NCBI GenBank assembly: GCA_049322335.1
Contig: JBMORL010000018.1
Coordinates: 1 to 29,364 of the forward strand
Source: JBMORL01 sp049322335
Lineage (GTDB): Bacteria > Bacteroidota > Bacteroidia > Flavobacteriales_D > UBA2798
Reading direction: 5' to 3'
DNA: 29,364 nt
The notes beneath the pieces were generated by a model. The model had not been told where the DNA came from. It saw nothing but the letters and a program-made list of their open reading frames with translations, and searched no databases. Positions 1 to 8,184 of the stretch are shown piece after piece. Position numbers and translations under genes: made by a program. Numbering within the stretch: the stretch's first letter is position 1; the number at the start of each line of letters is the position of its first letter.

Positions 1-1407
1 TCCATACTGTCAGGTTTTCCGGATGAAAATAACTTTTTGGTGGTGTGCGGAAAGGGAAACAATGGCGGAGACGGACTGGTTATCGCACGGCTTTTGTTTC
101 AATCGCGGAAAAAGGTGCGGACATTCATTATTGAATATTCAGAAGAAGCTTCAGCCGATTTTACTATTAACCTCCAGCGCCTGAAAGAATGCGGGGCAGA
201 TATTTTTTCTGTTGATTCGGCAGATGATATGGATATTCTAAAGGAAGAAATCATTATTGATGCCATTTTCGGTTCCGGGCTTTCCAAACCAACAGGCGGC
301 CTGGTAAAAAATATAATACGAAAAATGAATGAATCAGGAAATACCATCATTAGCATTGATGTGCCCAGCGGTTTGTTCATGGAGGATAATTCACAAAATG
401 CCGGTGACGGAATAGTTCAGGCCACCTATACATTTACTTTTCAGTGTCCGAAGCTGGCTTTTCTTTTCCCCGAAAACGAAAAACATACAGGAAAATGGCA
501 GGTGCTGGATATCGGCCTCGATAAAAATTTTATTGCAGAAACCGATTCAAAAAACTTTTTTGTTCAGAAAGAGCTCGTACAAAATATTTTACAACCCCGT
601 TCAAAATTTACCCACAAGGGAAATAACGGACACGCACTTATTGTAGCGGGCAGCCACGGAAAAACAGGAGCAGCCATACTCTGCGCTTCTTCCTGCCTTC
701 GTTCGGGCGCGGGCCTGGTTACTGCTTATCTTCCTGCCGCTTCCTGCGATAGTATGCAGGCCGCTTTTCCCGAAGCGATGGTGCTTACTGATGTTGAAAA
801 GAATTTTATTTCATCAGTGCCTTCTGCAGGAAACTACGATGCTATTGCTGCAGGGCCGGGATTGGGAACGGAAAAAGCAACTCAAAATGCACTCAAACTC
901 CTTATTCAAAATGCAAAAACTCCAATGGTGCTGGATGCTGATGCGCTGAATAGTATTTCAGAAAACAAAACATGGCTTTCATTTCTTCCTCCGGGATCAG
1001 TACTTACGCCCCATCCCAAAGAATTTGAACGACTGTTCGGGAAAACGGAAAACAGTTATGAAAGAGTAATGCTGCAAAAAGAAATGTCGTTTAAATACGG
1101 TTGCTATATAGTGCTGAAAGGAGCTTATACCTCCATTACCACTCCCGGTGGAAATACTTTTTTCAACAGCACCGGAAATCCCGGCATGGCCACAGCAGGA
1201 AGCGGTGATGTGCTAACCGGTATTATCACAGGGCTGATGGCCCAGGGATATAACGGACTGGAGGCAAGTGTAGCTGGTGTTTATCTTCATGGTTTGGCAG
1301 GTGATTTTGCAGCGGAAGAAAAATCGGAATATTCTGTGATTGCTTCCGATATCATAAACTCGCTGGGAAAAGCTTTTTTGCAACTAACTTCATTAAATCC
1401 AAAATAA
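1..1407 (+). CDS. nnr: Bifunctional NAD(P)HX epimerase / ADP-dependent NAD(P)HX dehydratase, 5' partial
   Basis: This enzyme repairs hydrated NADH and NADPH. The N-terminal YjeF_N domain epimerises NAD(P)HX and the C-terminal YjeF_C domain (ribokinase fold) dehydrates it using ADP. The frame is open from base 1, so the true start lies upstream of the window; the TTG at 37 is internal. Visible signatures are the epimerase motif CGKGNNGGDG just after the window edge, DAIFGSGL and IDVPSG of the same domain, then VAGSHGKTGA, AAGPGLG, VLDADALN, LTPHPKEF and the dehydratase nucleotide/catalytic motif TAGSGDVLTG near the C terminus. The gene is followed by 283 noncoding or opposite-strand bases before miaE. 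The assignment is secure from the two-domain order; only the first part of the epimerase domain is missing from view. Confidence 0.95.
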   Translation, partial: SILSGFPDENNFLVVCGKGNNGGDGLVIARLLFQSRKKVRTFIIEYSEEASADFTINLQRLKECGADIFSVDSADDMDILKEEIIIDAIFGSGLSKPTGGLVKNIIRKMNESGNTIISIDVPSGLFMEDNSQNAGDGIVQATYTFTFQCPKLAFLFPENEKHTGKWQVLDIGLDKNFIAETDSKNFFVQKELVQNILQPRSKFTHKGNNGHALIVAGSHGKTGAAILCASSCLRSGAGLVTAYLPAASCDSMQAAFPEAMVLTDVEKNFISSVPSAGNYDAIAAGPGLGTEKATQNALKLLIQNAKTPMVLDADALNSISENKTWLSFLPPGSVLTPHPKEFERLFGKTENSYERVMLQKEMSFKYGCYIVLKGAYTSITTPGGNTFFNSTGNPGMATAGSGDVLTGIITGLMAQGYNGLEASVAGVYLHGLAGDFAAEEKSEYSVIASDIINSLGKAFLQLTSLNPK

Positions 1408-1460
1408 AAACAGGTAAAAGATGGCAGCGGCAGTTGCAGTATGCAGGTATGAAAAAAAAA

Positions 1461-1604
1461 TTAAAACGCTTTCATAAATTCCGGTTTCGGTTCCTGGATC
1501 TGCTCAGGAACAGCCCGCTTCCGCTTTTCCTGCCACTCATCCGGCATTATACCGAAGTGAAATTCATCATGGTCTGTTTGTTTTTGAAGAATTTCATTCG
1601 GCAT
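1461..1604 (-). CDS. Possible 47-residue small protein with a duplicated GIMP(N/D)E motif
   Basis: I do not recognise this protein. An ATG at 1604 opens a 47-codon frame ending in TAA at 1463-1461, with an in-frame stop a few codons upstream of the ATG. The product is hydrophilic and charged, with Glu, Lys, Gln and Pro prominent and one Trp, unlike a random AT-rich translation. It contains FGIMPDEWQEKRKR in the middle. The bases around the start (GIMPNE if read through from just upstream) repeat in frame 19 codons later as GIMPDE, with 15 of 18 bases identical. It lies between two plus-strand genes. No clear TAnnTTTG box was seen in front of it. It could be a real small gene, a decayed remnant of a larger one, or chance. 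Confidence 0.4.
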   Translation of the reverse strand: MPNEILQKQTDHDEFHFGIMPDEWQEKRKRAVPEQIQEPKPEFMKAF

Positions 1605-1651
1605 AATACCAGTTATTGGCCTATTTTATAAATCAGTTTGGTATTATATAA

Positions 1652-1686
1652 AAAGCATAAAACCTATAACGTAAAACATAAAACAT
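1652..1686 (+). repeat. Heptad leader repeat in front of miaE
   Basis: Five consecutive 7-nt units of consensus AWAACNT (AAAGCAT, AAAACCT, ATAACGT, AAAACAT, AAAACAT) end 4 nt before the miaE ATG. A near-identical set, in the same orientation relative to its gene, precedes the helicase at 9431-9465. Confidence 0.7.
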
Positions 1687-1690
1687 TTTC

Positions 1691-2275
1691 ATGAAATTCT
1701 CCATCGACCTCACCTGGCACACTCCCCAAGAATGGGCAGAAAATGCGATAAAGGATTTTGATTCTTTTTTGCAGGACCATGCCGACTGCGAACGAAAAGC
1801 TTCGGCCATGGCGATGAGTTTTATAGCAAAATGTCCCGATAAAACAGAAATTATTCCCGAACTGATAGAAACAGCCCGCGAAGAACTGGAGCATTTCGAC
1901 CAGGTGTATCGCATTATGGAAAAAAGGGGAGTACAGCTGAAAAAGGAACTGAAACAGGATGTCTATATCAACAACCTGCTGGCACTTTGCCGTACCTCTT
2001 CTGACGAGCGGCTGATGGATCGTATGTTGCTGGCTTCCATCGTTGAATGCCGTGGCGCAGAAAGGTTTAAATTAATTTCTGAAGCTCTGCAGGAGGAGGA
2101 ACTAAAAACATTTTACAAGACACTATGGACCAGCGAAGCCAAACATGGCAATATTTTTGTGCGTTTTGCCCTGAATTACTGGGATAAGGAAAAAGTTTAT
2201 CAACGATTACGTGAATTAACCGAAAAAGAAGGCGAAATTTGTTCCCGGCTGGAATGGAAAGCCGCTTTGCACTGA
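1691..2275 (+). CDS. miaE: tRNA-(ms2io6A)-hydroxylase MiaE
   Basis: MiaE is a non-haem di-iron oxygenase of the ferritin-like superfamily. It hydroxylates the isopentenyl side chain of ms2i6A at position 37 of tRNAs reading UNN codons. The 194-residue length fits the family. The expected metal ligands can be placed: Glu34 in CERKA, Glu65 and His68 in REELEHF, Glu118 in the VECRGAERF helix and Glu149/His152 in SEAKH, which is the paired-helix ExxH pattern of di-iron proteins. The ATG at 1691 directly follows the heptad leader tract. The next gene, yqgE, starts 3 nt after the stop, so the two are probably co-transcribed. Confidence 0.93.
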   Translation: MKFSIDLTWHTPQEWAENAIKDFDSFLQDHADCERKASAMAMSFIAKCPDKTEIIPELIETAREELEHFDQVYRIMEKRGVQLKKELKQDVYINNLLALCRTSSDERLMDRMLLASIVECRGAERFKLISEALQEEELKTFYKTLWTSEAKHGNIFVRFALNYWDKEKVYQRLRELTEKEGEICSRLEWKAALH

Positions 2276-2278
2276 TCA

Positions 2279-2863
2279 ATGGAAAATATATTCGACTTTA
2301 AAAAACTGAATAAACTACCTCCGGAAAAAGGAAAGATTCTCATTTCAGAGCCGTTTCTTGATGACGATTTTTTTAAACGCTCGGTGGTTTTGCTTTGTGA
2401 ACATAACGAAGAAGGCTCTTTCGGTTTTGTACTCAATAATTTTGTAGACATTAACCTGCACGAACTCATTGACGAATTGCCTGATGTGAAAATGAGGATA
2501 AGTGTGGGAGGGCCGGTTAAAAACGACAATCTCTACTATATTCACACGCTGGGTGAAAAAATTCCCGGTAGCCTGGAGGTGATGAAAGGCATTTACATGG
2601 GCGGAAGTTATGATGTGATGAAAGAAGCCATCAGCAATGGAGAAGTGAAAAGCGGACAACTCCGTTTTTTTGTCGGTTATTCGGGCTGGGACCGCGGACA
2701 ACTGGAAAAAGAACTGGAAATGAGTGCATGGCTGGTGGCCCGGGCCGATGCAGAAGATGTGATGAATACCGATATTGACGACCTGTGGAAAAAAATCCTC
2801 ACCGGCATGGGCAAAGAATATTCGGCCATAGCCAATTTTCCTGACGACCCCACACTAAATTAA
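2279..2863 (+). CDS. yqgE: YqgE/AlgH family protein (UPF0301)
   Basis: This is a member of the widespread YqgE/AlgH family, whose biochemical role is unsettled. The 194-residue protein shows the family hallmarks in order: GKILISEPFLDDDFFKRSVV near the N terminus, CEHNEEGSFGFVLN, the VGGPV segment with its glycine turn, and FFVGYSGWDRGQLEKEL towards the C terminus. The gene starts 3 nt after miaE and is followed by an 82-nt gap containing the promoter of the next gene. The protein is predicted cytosolic, with no signal peptide. The family call is confident; a molecular function cannot be assigned from sequence. Confidence 0.93.
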   Translation: MENIFDFKKLNKLPPEKGKILISEPFLDDDFFKRSVVLLCEHNEEGSFGFVLNNFVDINLHELIDELPDVKMRISVGGPVKNDNLYYIHTLGEKIPGSLEVMKGIYMGGSYDVMKEAISNGEVKSGQLRFFVGYSGWDRGQLEKELEMSAWLVARADAEDVMNTDIDDLWKKILTGMGKEYSAIANFPDDPTLN

Positions 2864-2891
2864 CGGCTTGTATCCAAATGATTTGTTAACA

Positions 2892-2924
2892 TTTGCCGAT
2901 TATCGCGGGGAATTTCTATTTTTG
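2892..2924 (+). promoter_or_regulatory. Bacteroidota-type promoter for the DUF5606 gene
   Basis: A -33-like TTTG at 2892-2895 and a -7 box TATTTTTG at 2917-2924 (consensus TAnnTTTG) are separated by 21 nt. The box ends 21 nt before the ATG at 2946. This likely drives the DUF5606-M3 peptidase-DUF4293 run. Confidence 0.6.
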
Positions 2925-2945
2925 CTGACCTAAAATTAAATGTGA

Positions 2946-3539
2946 ATGAACTTAAAAGGACTTATCGCTATTGCCGGAAAACCGGGATTGTACAAAGTAA
3001 TTGCACAGGGAAAAAATACACTTATTGTGGAGTCGCTTATTGATGGCAAAAGAATGCCCGCTTATTCTGATAGTAAAATAAGCGCATTGGACGACATCAG
3101 TATGTTTACTACCGAAGAAGATGTGCCGCTTTCTGAAGTAGTGAAAAAAATATATGAAATGGAAAAAGGCGGTTCTTGTGTGGATGGAAAAGCAGAGCCT
3201 TCAGAACATCATTCATATTTCGAAAAGGTGTTGCCCAATTATGATAAAACACGCGTTTATAATTCTGATTTGAAAAAACTTTTTTCGTGGTATAATCTGT
3301 TGCAGTCTTCCGGCACTTTGAAAAAAATTGAAGAAGAAGCCAAAGCTGCCGAAAATATGGAAGAGAAAAAAGAAGCAACGGAAACAGCTGCTGAAGTGAA
3401 GGATGCTAAACCGAAAAAAGTGAAAAAAGAAGGCGAGGCTAAAAAGAAAGTGGTGAAAAAAACAGAAGGAAAAGCCAAAGCCGAATCCAAAGCCAAATCT
3501 TCTGCCCGGATGACCACTACGGCCAAACGCGGTTCGTAA
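2946..3539 (+). CDS. DUF5606 domain protein with a Lys/Ala/Glu-rich tail
   Basis: The first ~130 residues match the DUF5606 family of Bacteroidota, with LKGLIAIAGKPGLYKVIAQG at the N terminus, ESLIDGKRMPAYSDSKISAL and a VLPNYDKTRVYNSDLKKLFSWY block. The function of the family is unknown. After about residue 130 the protein becomes low complexity, a run of Lys, Ala, Glu and Thr with repeated KKVKKE/KAKAESKAK blocks, like the basic tails of nucleic-acid-associated or chromatin-like bacterial proteins. This suggests, but does not prove, RNA or DNA contact. It has its own promoter at 2892-2924 and is followed 4 nt later by the M3 peptidase. It is cytosolic. Confidence 0.85.
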   Translation: MNLKGLIAIAGKPGLYKVIAQGKNTLIVESLIDGKRMPAYSDSKISALDDISMFTTEEDVPLSEVVKKIYEMEKGGSCVDGKAEPSEHHSYFEKVLPNYDKTRVYNSDLKKLFSWYNLLQSSGTLKKIEEEAKAAENMEEKKEATETAAEVKDAKPKKVKKEGEAKKKVVKKTEGKAKAESKAKSSARMTTTAKRGS

Positions 3540-3543
3540 ATGA

Positions 3544-5268
3544 ATGCTTACCTCATTGCAAATTCCCGCTAAACCATTACGGCATTTTTTGCCGCAGGAT
3601 ATTGTTATTGATTCATGGGAAAAAATTGAGAAATTCTACTCTTCACTTCTTGATAAAAAAATCAGTTCACTGGAAGAACTGGAACAATGGCTCCGCGATC
3701 GCAGCGAACTGGAAGCTGTTGTGGAAGAAGAAGGAGCATGGCGTTATATCCGCATGAGCATTAATACCAAAGACGAAAAAGCGGTAGAAGCGTACAACTT
3801 TTTTGTTTCGGAAATTGAACCCAAAATTGCACCGTATAACGATAAACTCAACCGCAAATTGCAGGAATGCGAATTCACAACAAAAGCGGATCACCAAAAA
3901 TATTTTATTTACCTGCGCGGAGTAGAGCAGGAGCTGAAACTGTTTCGTGAAGAAAACGTTTCTGTACAGGCAGAAATTTCGGTGGAGGCACAAAAATACG
4001 GAGTTATCACCGGGGCGCAATCCGTTATTTACAATGGCGAAGAAATGACTATGCCCAAAGCGGCTATGCTGCTTAAACATACCGATCGTAAGATCCGTGA
4101 AGAAATTTTCAGGCTCATCGAACAGCGAAGGGAAAAAGATACTGATGCACTCGATGGCCTTTTCGAACACCTGCTGAAACTCCGCCACAAAGTATCTCGT
4201 AATGCGGGCTTCAGCAATTACCGCGATTATATGTTCGCTGCCCTCGGACGTTTTGATTACTCAGTGAAAGATTGCGAAGATTTTCATAAAAGCATACAAT
4301 CAGAAATTGTTCCCGTAGTAAAAGGATTTATGCAGGAACGGAAAGAAAAACTGGGACTGGAAAAATTAAAACCCTGGGATCTTGAAGTGGATGCCTCGGG
4401 AAAACCGGCATTGCATCCTTTTACCGATGGAAAATCCCTCGTGAATAAAACGGTTGATGCATTCAAACATATCCATCCCTATTTCAGCGAATGTATACGC
4501 GTGATGAATGAAATGGGACATCTTGACCTCGAATCAAAAGACGGGAAAGCGCCCGGTGGATATAATTATCCGCTATACGAAACCGGTGTTCCCTTTATTT
4601 TTATGAATGCCGTTGGTTCACAAAGAGATCTTGTAACCATGGTACACGAAGGCGGTCATGCCATTCATTCGTTTCTTACACGTGATCTTGAGCTTACTGC
4701 TTTTAAAGGGTTACCCAGTGAAGTGGCCGAACTCGCTTCCATGAGCATGGAACTGATCTCTATGGATGCCTGGGATGAATTTTATCCGGATAAAGAAGAA
4801 TTGAAACGCGCCAAGCACGACCAGCTGGAAAAGATCATTTCCATTTTACCGTGGATTGCCACTGTGGATAAATTTCAACACTGGTTATATACCAACCATC
4901 AACATTCCCGTTCCGAACGCAAACATAACTGGCTTCGCGTTAGTGATGAATTCAGCTCAGGCATGGTGGATTGGGATGGATTTGAACTATCACGCCAAAA
5001 CAGCTGGCAGCGGCAATTGCATATTTACGAAGTACCGTTTTATTATATCGAATACGGAATGGCTCAGCTGGGCGCGATTGCTATCTGGAGAAACTATAAA
5101 AACAATCCTCAAAAATCATTGAAACAGTATACCGAAGCATTAAGCCTGGGATATACAAAATCAATCCCCGAAATTTATAAAACAGCCGGTATTGAATTTA
5201 ATTTTTCGCCTGCCTATGTAAAAGAACTGGCTACTTTTGTAAAAACAGAACTGGAAAAACTGAAATAA
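3544..5268 (+). CDS. M3 family oligoendopeptidase
   Basis: This is a zinc metallopeptidase of family M3 (oligoendopeptidase F / thimet-like clan MA), expected to degrade short peptides in the cytosol. The 574-residue protein has no signal peptide. The zinc site is the HEGGH motif at residues 368-372 within MVHEGGHAIHSF, followed about 25 residues later by the second conserved helix SEVAELASMSMELI carrying the third ligand Glu. The C-terminal FYYIEYGMAQLGAIAIW stretch is the conserved Tyr-rich substrate-side segment of the family. The gene begins 4 nt after the DUF5606 stop and ends 1 nt before DUF4293, so the three form one transcription unit. Confidence 0.94.
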   Translation: MLTSLQIPAKPLRHFLPQDIVIDSWEKIEKFYSSLLDKKISSLEELEQWLRDRSELEAVVEEEGAWRYIRMSINTKDEKAVEAYNFFVSEIEPKIAPYNDKLNRKLQECEFTTKADHQKYFIYLRGVEQELKLFREENVSVQAEISVEAQKYGVITGAQSVIYNGEEMTMPKAAMLLKHTDRKIREEIFRLIEQRREKDTDALDGLFEHLLKLRHKVSRNAGFSNYRDYMFAALGRFDYSVKDCEDFHKSIQSEIVPVVKGFMQERKEKLGLEKLKPWDLEVDASGKPALHPFTDGKSLVNKTVDAFKHIHPYFSECIRVMNEMGHLDLESKDGKAPGGYNYPLYETGVPFIFMNAVGSQRDLVTMVHEGGHAIHSFLTRDLELTAFKGLPSEVAELASMSMELISMDAWDEFYPDKEELKRAKHDQLEKIISILPWIATVDKFQHWLYTNHQHSRSERKHNWLRVSDEFSSGMVDWDGFELSRQNSWQRQLHIYEVPFYYIEYGMAQLGAIAIWRNYKNNPQKSLKQYTEALSLGYTKSIPEIYKTAGIEFNFSPAYVKELATFVKTELEKLK

Positions 5269-5269
5269 T

Positions 5270-5728
5270 ATGTTGCAACGCATCCAAACCATTTATTTTT
5301 TGCTGGCAACGGCCTGTGTGCTTTGTATGTATGCCTTTGATTTTGCCTTGATTGATGTGGTGAAGGAACAATATATTTTTAATTCTTCGGGAATAACGGT
5401 TAACGAAAAGAATGTAACGAATCTTCCCTACCAGGTTGTGATTGCCTTACTGGCTGTTTATACAACAGGAGTTATGTTGCTCTACAAAAAACGCCCGTTG
5501 CAATTAAAACTCGGGAGGTTAAATTACCTGCTGCATCTTTTTCTTATTGTAATGATGTTTTTTGGAGTGGATGATGCAGCGGAAGCCACCGGTTTAAAAG
5601 ATGCAGCCGTTATTAAATACGGAATCGGGTTTTATCTTCCCATTGCCGCACTTCCGTTTTTATTTCTCGCCAATCGTGCAATTAAGCGGGATGAAGAAAT
5701 AGTGAAATCGCTGGACAGGTTGAGGTGA
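5270..5728 (+). CDS. DUF4293 integral membrane protein
   Basis: This is a small inner-membrane protein of the DUF4293 family, found in Bacteroidota and of unknown function. The 152-residue sequence opens with the family signature MLQRIQTIYFLLA and has four hydrophobic segments, at about residues 6-28, 55-72, 84-101 and 115-135, ending in a cytosolic basic tail (RAIKRDEEIVKSLDRLR). An extracytoplasmic loop follows the first helix. The start lies 1 nt after the M3 peptidase stop codon, indicating translational coupling. Confidence 0.88.
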   Translation: MLQRIQTIYFLLATACVLCMYAFDFALIDVVKEQYIFNSSGITVNEKNVTNLPYQVVIALLAVYTTGVMLLYKKRPLQLKLGRLNYLLHLFLIVMMFFGVDDAAEATGLKDAAVIKYGIGFYLPIAALPFLFLANRAIKRDEEIVKSLDRLR

Positions 5729-5767
5729 GTTGGTACGTCTTCAAAAAAGAAAAAGTCCTTTTGATGA

Positions 5768-5799
5768 TTTGTGATAATTATTGGAAAACCTTATATTTG
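5768..5799 (+). promoter_or_regulatory. Consensus Bacteroidota promoter for the T9SS cargo gene
   Basis: TTTG at 5768-5771 and TATATTTG at 5792-5799 with a 20-nt spacer fit the TTTG-N19/20-TAnnTTTG consensus exactly. The leader to the ATG at 5865 would be about 60 nt. Confidence 0.7.
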
Positions 5800-5864
5800 A
5801 ATAATAGCGATTTTATGGTAGCTATAAACAAGCAATGTTCAATCAATAATAAAAACTTAATGCC

Positions 5865-6680
5865 ATGAAAAATTACATTTTTATTTTTTTTCTTTTTATG
5901 ACACAATTTACTTCAGGACAAATTGTTTTGGAGAACACATACCCTAATACAAGTTTCTATTTATCATCAACAAATTTGCAACAACTTTACATGATTAAAT
6001 TAGAAGTTGATAGTGCAAAATATGTGCATGTCGACAGAAATAATAAGGTTGTGAACTTCTACAATTTAGATCACACATTATGGAAAACTATTTCCTTCTC
6101 TTTGGCGACAGATCTTAACTCTGGAGCCAATGCGATGGACATAATGTATATTTCACAACACCTTTTTGATACTGACGATGAAATTGAATTTTTATATTCT
6201 GACCAATTTGGTTCAGGAAGTGCAGTGACACAAATTGTAAATGAAGATGGCACGATCCTTTTTACAGCTAATAATGAAGCGCCAGTAGTAAAAATGAATG
6301 CCCCACAGGCCCAGCTTCCAATATATAATACATCAGCAGGAACAAAAATGATATTAAGCAACACGAATGGAGATAGTAAAGTATATGGACTTCCGGGAAC
6401 TTTATCATCTATTGTTCCAATATCGACAGAAAGTCAAAATATGGGATTTCTAATTTACCCCAACCCCTCGAATTCAACTTTTAAAATTTCTACCAAAAAT
6501 AGCGCGATCAAAAAAATTCAAATATCTGACGAAAATGGAAAAACTATAAAAATTATCGAATTCAGTTCCGTTTTAAATAATGAAATTGATATATCTACTT
6601 TATCGGTTGGAATTTATTTTGTCCAATTAATCGACACAAAAGGAGAATTAATTGAGACTCAAAAACTCATTAAGAACTAA
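5865..6680 (+). CDS. Secreted protein with T9SS type A C-terminal sorting domain
   Basis: This is a secreted or surface-anchored protein of unknown function exported by Sec and then the type IX secretion system. Residues 1-18 are a signal peptide ending at TSGQ. The central ~170 residues are not recognised; they include a DTDDEIEFLYSDQ stretch reminiscent of short calcium- or carbohydrate-binding beta modules. The last ~75 residues are a typical type A sorting domain: FLIYPNPSNSTFKIS, then the IQISDENGKTI strand and the terminal GIYFVQLIDTKGELIETQKL. Base composition is more AT-rich than the flanking genes, and an attC-like repeat follows, so recent acquisition is plausible. Confidence 0.88.
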   Translation: MKNYIFIFFLFMTQFTSGQIVLENTYPNTSFYLSSTNLQQLYMIKLEVDSAKYVHVDRNNKVVNFYNLDHTLWKTISFSLATDLNSGANAMDIMYISQHLFDTDDEIEFLYSDQFGSGSAVTQIVNEDGTILFTANNEAPVVKMNAPQAQLPIYNTSAGTKMILSNTNGDSKVYGLPGTLSSIVPISTESQNMGFLIYPNPSNSTFKISTKNSAIKKIQISDENGKTIKIIEFSSVLNNEIDISTLSVGIYFVQLIDTKGELIETQKLIKN

Positions 6681-6683
6681 TTG

Positions 6684-6816
6684 TATATAACATCGACTCA
6701 GTGAATATGACAGATGATGTCTTTCGTAGAAATTTTGTGGTTAAACAAACATTTGTACTCCGTATAAATAGCAGTTCTAAAAACCCGCCACATCGCAAAT
6801 CCACAAAACGTTATAG
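6684..6816. repeat. attC-like imperfect inverted repeat downstream of the T9SS gene
   Basis: The segment is bounded by the inverted hexamers TATAAC (about 6686-6691) and GTTATA (about 6810-6815), like the outer ends of integron attC/VCR sites. Inside are an exact inverted pair TTTTGTGG (6733-6740) / CCACAAAA (6801-6808) and a nested ATTTG / CAAAT pair. The core does not match the GTTRRRY consensus exactly and no integrase is in the window, so this is a candidate only. Confidence 0.4.
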
Positions 6817-6902
6817 GCCATGTTAATCAACTCCTAAGTATAACAAAAAATAACAACCCAGCCCCGGTAGATATCGGATTAATTTAAACAAATACCAAAA
6901 AA

Positions 6903-7361
6903 ATGAAAAAGTTACAATTCAAAGTAAGCATCAATGTCCCTGCCGCCAGTGTTTATGATTTTATGCTTGGCACCAGCAGCAAATCAACTTATGAGCAATG
7001 GACTTCCTTGTTTAACCCGACATCTACTTATGAAGGAAGTTGGGACAAGGGAAATAAAATTCTGTTTGTCGGAGTAGATGAGAAAGGAGAGAAGGGAGGA
7101 ATCGTTTCCCGGATAGCTGAAAACATTCCCAACCGGTTTGTTTCGATTCAGCATTACGGCCTTGTTAAAGCTGACAAGGAAATTACAGAAGGACCGGAAG
7201 TGGAAAAATGGGCAAACGGATTTGAAAACTACACCTTCGAAGAAAACAACGGAACCACATCCGTTACTGTTGACTTAGAAACCCCTGAAGATTTTTTAGA
7301 TTATATGAACCAGACCTACCCAAAAGCACTGGATAAGTTGAAGGAGCTTTGTGAAAACTAA
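6903..7361 (+). CDS. SRPBCC (START/AHSA1-like) domain protein
   Basis: This is a 152-residue single-domain protein of the SRPBCC/Bet v1-like hydrophobic-pocket superfamily, close to the AHSA1/polyketide-cyclase-like group. Typical features are the N-terminal strand FKVSINVPAASVYDFML with the conserved Ala/Val-Tyr-Asp helix, the YEQWTSLFNPTSTYEGSWDKG segment (W-x-F-P-type turn then Gly-Trp), GGIVSRI, and the C-terminal long helix TYPKALDKLKELCEN. The ligand is unknown. It is cytosolic. The gene lies alone, between the attC-like repeat and a convergent lipoprotein gene, with AAC-rich leader sequence before its ATG. Confidence 0.82.
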   Translation: MKKLQFKVSINVPAASVYDFMLGTSSKSTYEQWTSLFNPTSTYEGSWDKGNKILFVGVDEKGEKGGIVSRIAENIPNRFVSIQHYGLVKADKEITEGPEVEKWANGFENYTFEENNGTTSVTVDLETPEDFLDYMNQTYPKALDKLKELCEN

Positions 7362-7491
7362 CAATTTCAGGAATATCTTTAAAACACAATGAAATAAGTA
7401 CAGCCTGTGACATCGGTTTGGTAATAGGGCCAGGCACAGGAAACTTCGAAAGCCCGTTTACGTCTGTTTGCAAGACATCAGGTTGAGATGA

Positions 7492-8184
7492 TTAAAGTTC
7501 CTGTTTTTTTTCGCAATAAGCATCCCGCCATTCCATGGCATCTTTAACACAAACCGAATCATCTGCAATTTTGATCACTTTTTTCATGCAGGCGCAGCCT
7601 CTCCGGGTATTTCCCATGTCAAAGTAAACTTGTCCCAATGTAAGGTAGGCAAACGAACAATCGGGCCGAAGCCGAATGGCTTTGCGCGCATCTTTAATGG
7701 CATTGTCGTGGTCGTTTAAATAATAATTTGCGAGCGCCCTGTTGGAATATCCCAGGTAGGATTGGGTGTCTTTTTCAATTAATAGAGTATAATAATGATG
7801 GGCCACATTAAATTTTTCAAGAGAAATATTATTCGAGCCATACGTTATCAAAACATTGATGTTGTTTTTATCTTCTTCCGTAATGCCCTCAAGAGAGTCG
7901 AGCGACTGTTCGTATTTTCTCACATAATAGAGCGAGTCGGCATAATATGACCGCCATTCATTTTCTGTAAGGATAAATTCTTCTTCCTGGAAATAACAAT
8001 CATTGGCCGAATAATCTTTTGGAATGATAGTATAAAGATTGTCCATTACCAAAGCATTACTTTCTGCTTCTGCCATAGTTGTATCACTGGAAATTTCGGA
8101 AGAATTATTTTCTGTGTCGGATGAACAACCTGTAATCAACAGGAAAATCAGGACGCCTGAAATAAATGAAAAATGCAAGAACAA
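7492..8184 (-). CDS. TPR-containing lipoprotein
   Basis: This is an envelope lipoprotein. The N terminus is a hydrophobic signal with lipobox LITGC, so Cys20 would be lipidated. After a Ser/Glu-rich linker, residues ~95-205 carry two to three tetratricopeptide-like repeats (SYLGYSNRALANYYLNDHDNAIKDA; CSFAYLTLGQVYFDMGNTRRG), which normally mediate protein-protein contacts. The only usable start is TTG at 8184, immediately after the TGA stop of the upstream DEAD-box helicase and in the same frame; no ATG precedes the signal peptide. The n-region lacks Lys or Arg, unusual for a signal peptide. Translation probably depends on coupling to the helicase. The partner is unknown. Confidence 0.8.
   Translation of the reverse strand: MFLHFSFISGVLIFLLITGCSSDTENNSSEISSDTTMAEAESNALVMDNLYTIIPKDYSANDCYFQEEEFILTENEWRSYYADSLYYVRKYEQSLDSLEGITEEDKNNINVLITYGSNNISLEKFNVAHHYYTLLIEKDTQSYLGYSNRALANYYLNDHDNAIKDARKAIRLRPDCSFAYLTLGQVYFDMGNTRRGCACMKKVIKIADDSVCVKDAMEWRDAYCEKKQEL

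Noticed and set aside
1434..1631. 65-codon plus-strand frame between nnr and miaE
   Set aside because: Its product is random-looking and it overlaps the more protein-like minus-strand 47-codon frame.
3257..3526. 89-codon minus-strand frame
   Set aside because: It is the antisense shadow of the Lys/Ala/Glu-rich tail of the DUF5606 protein, giving a Phe/Ser/Ala-rich artefact.
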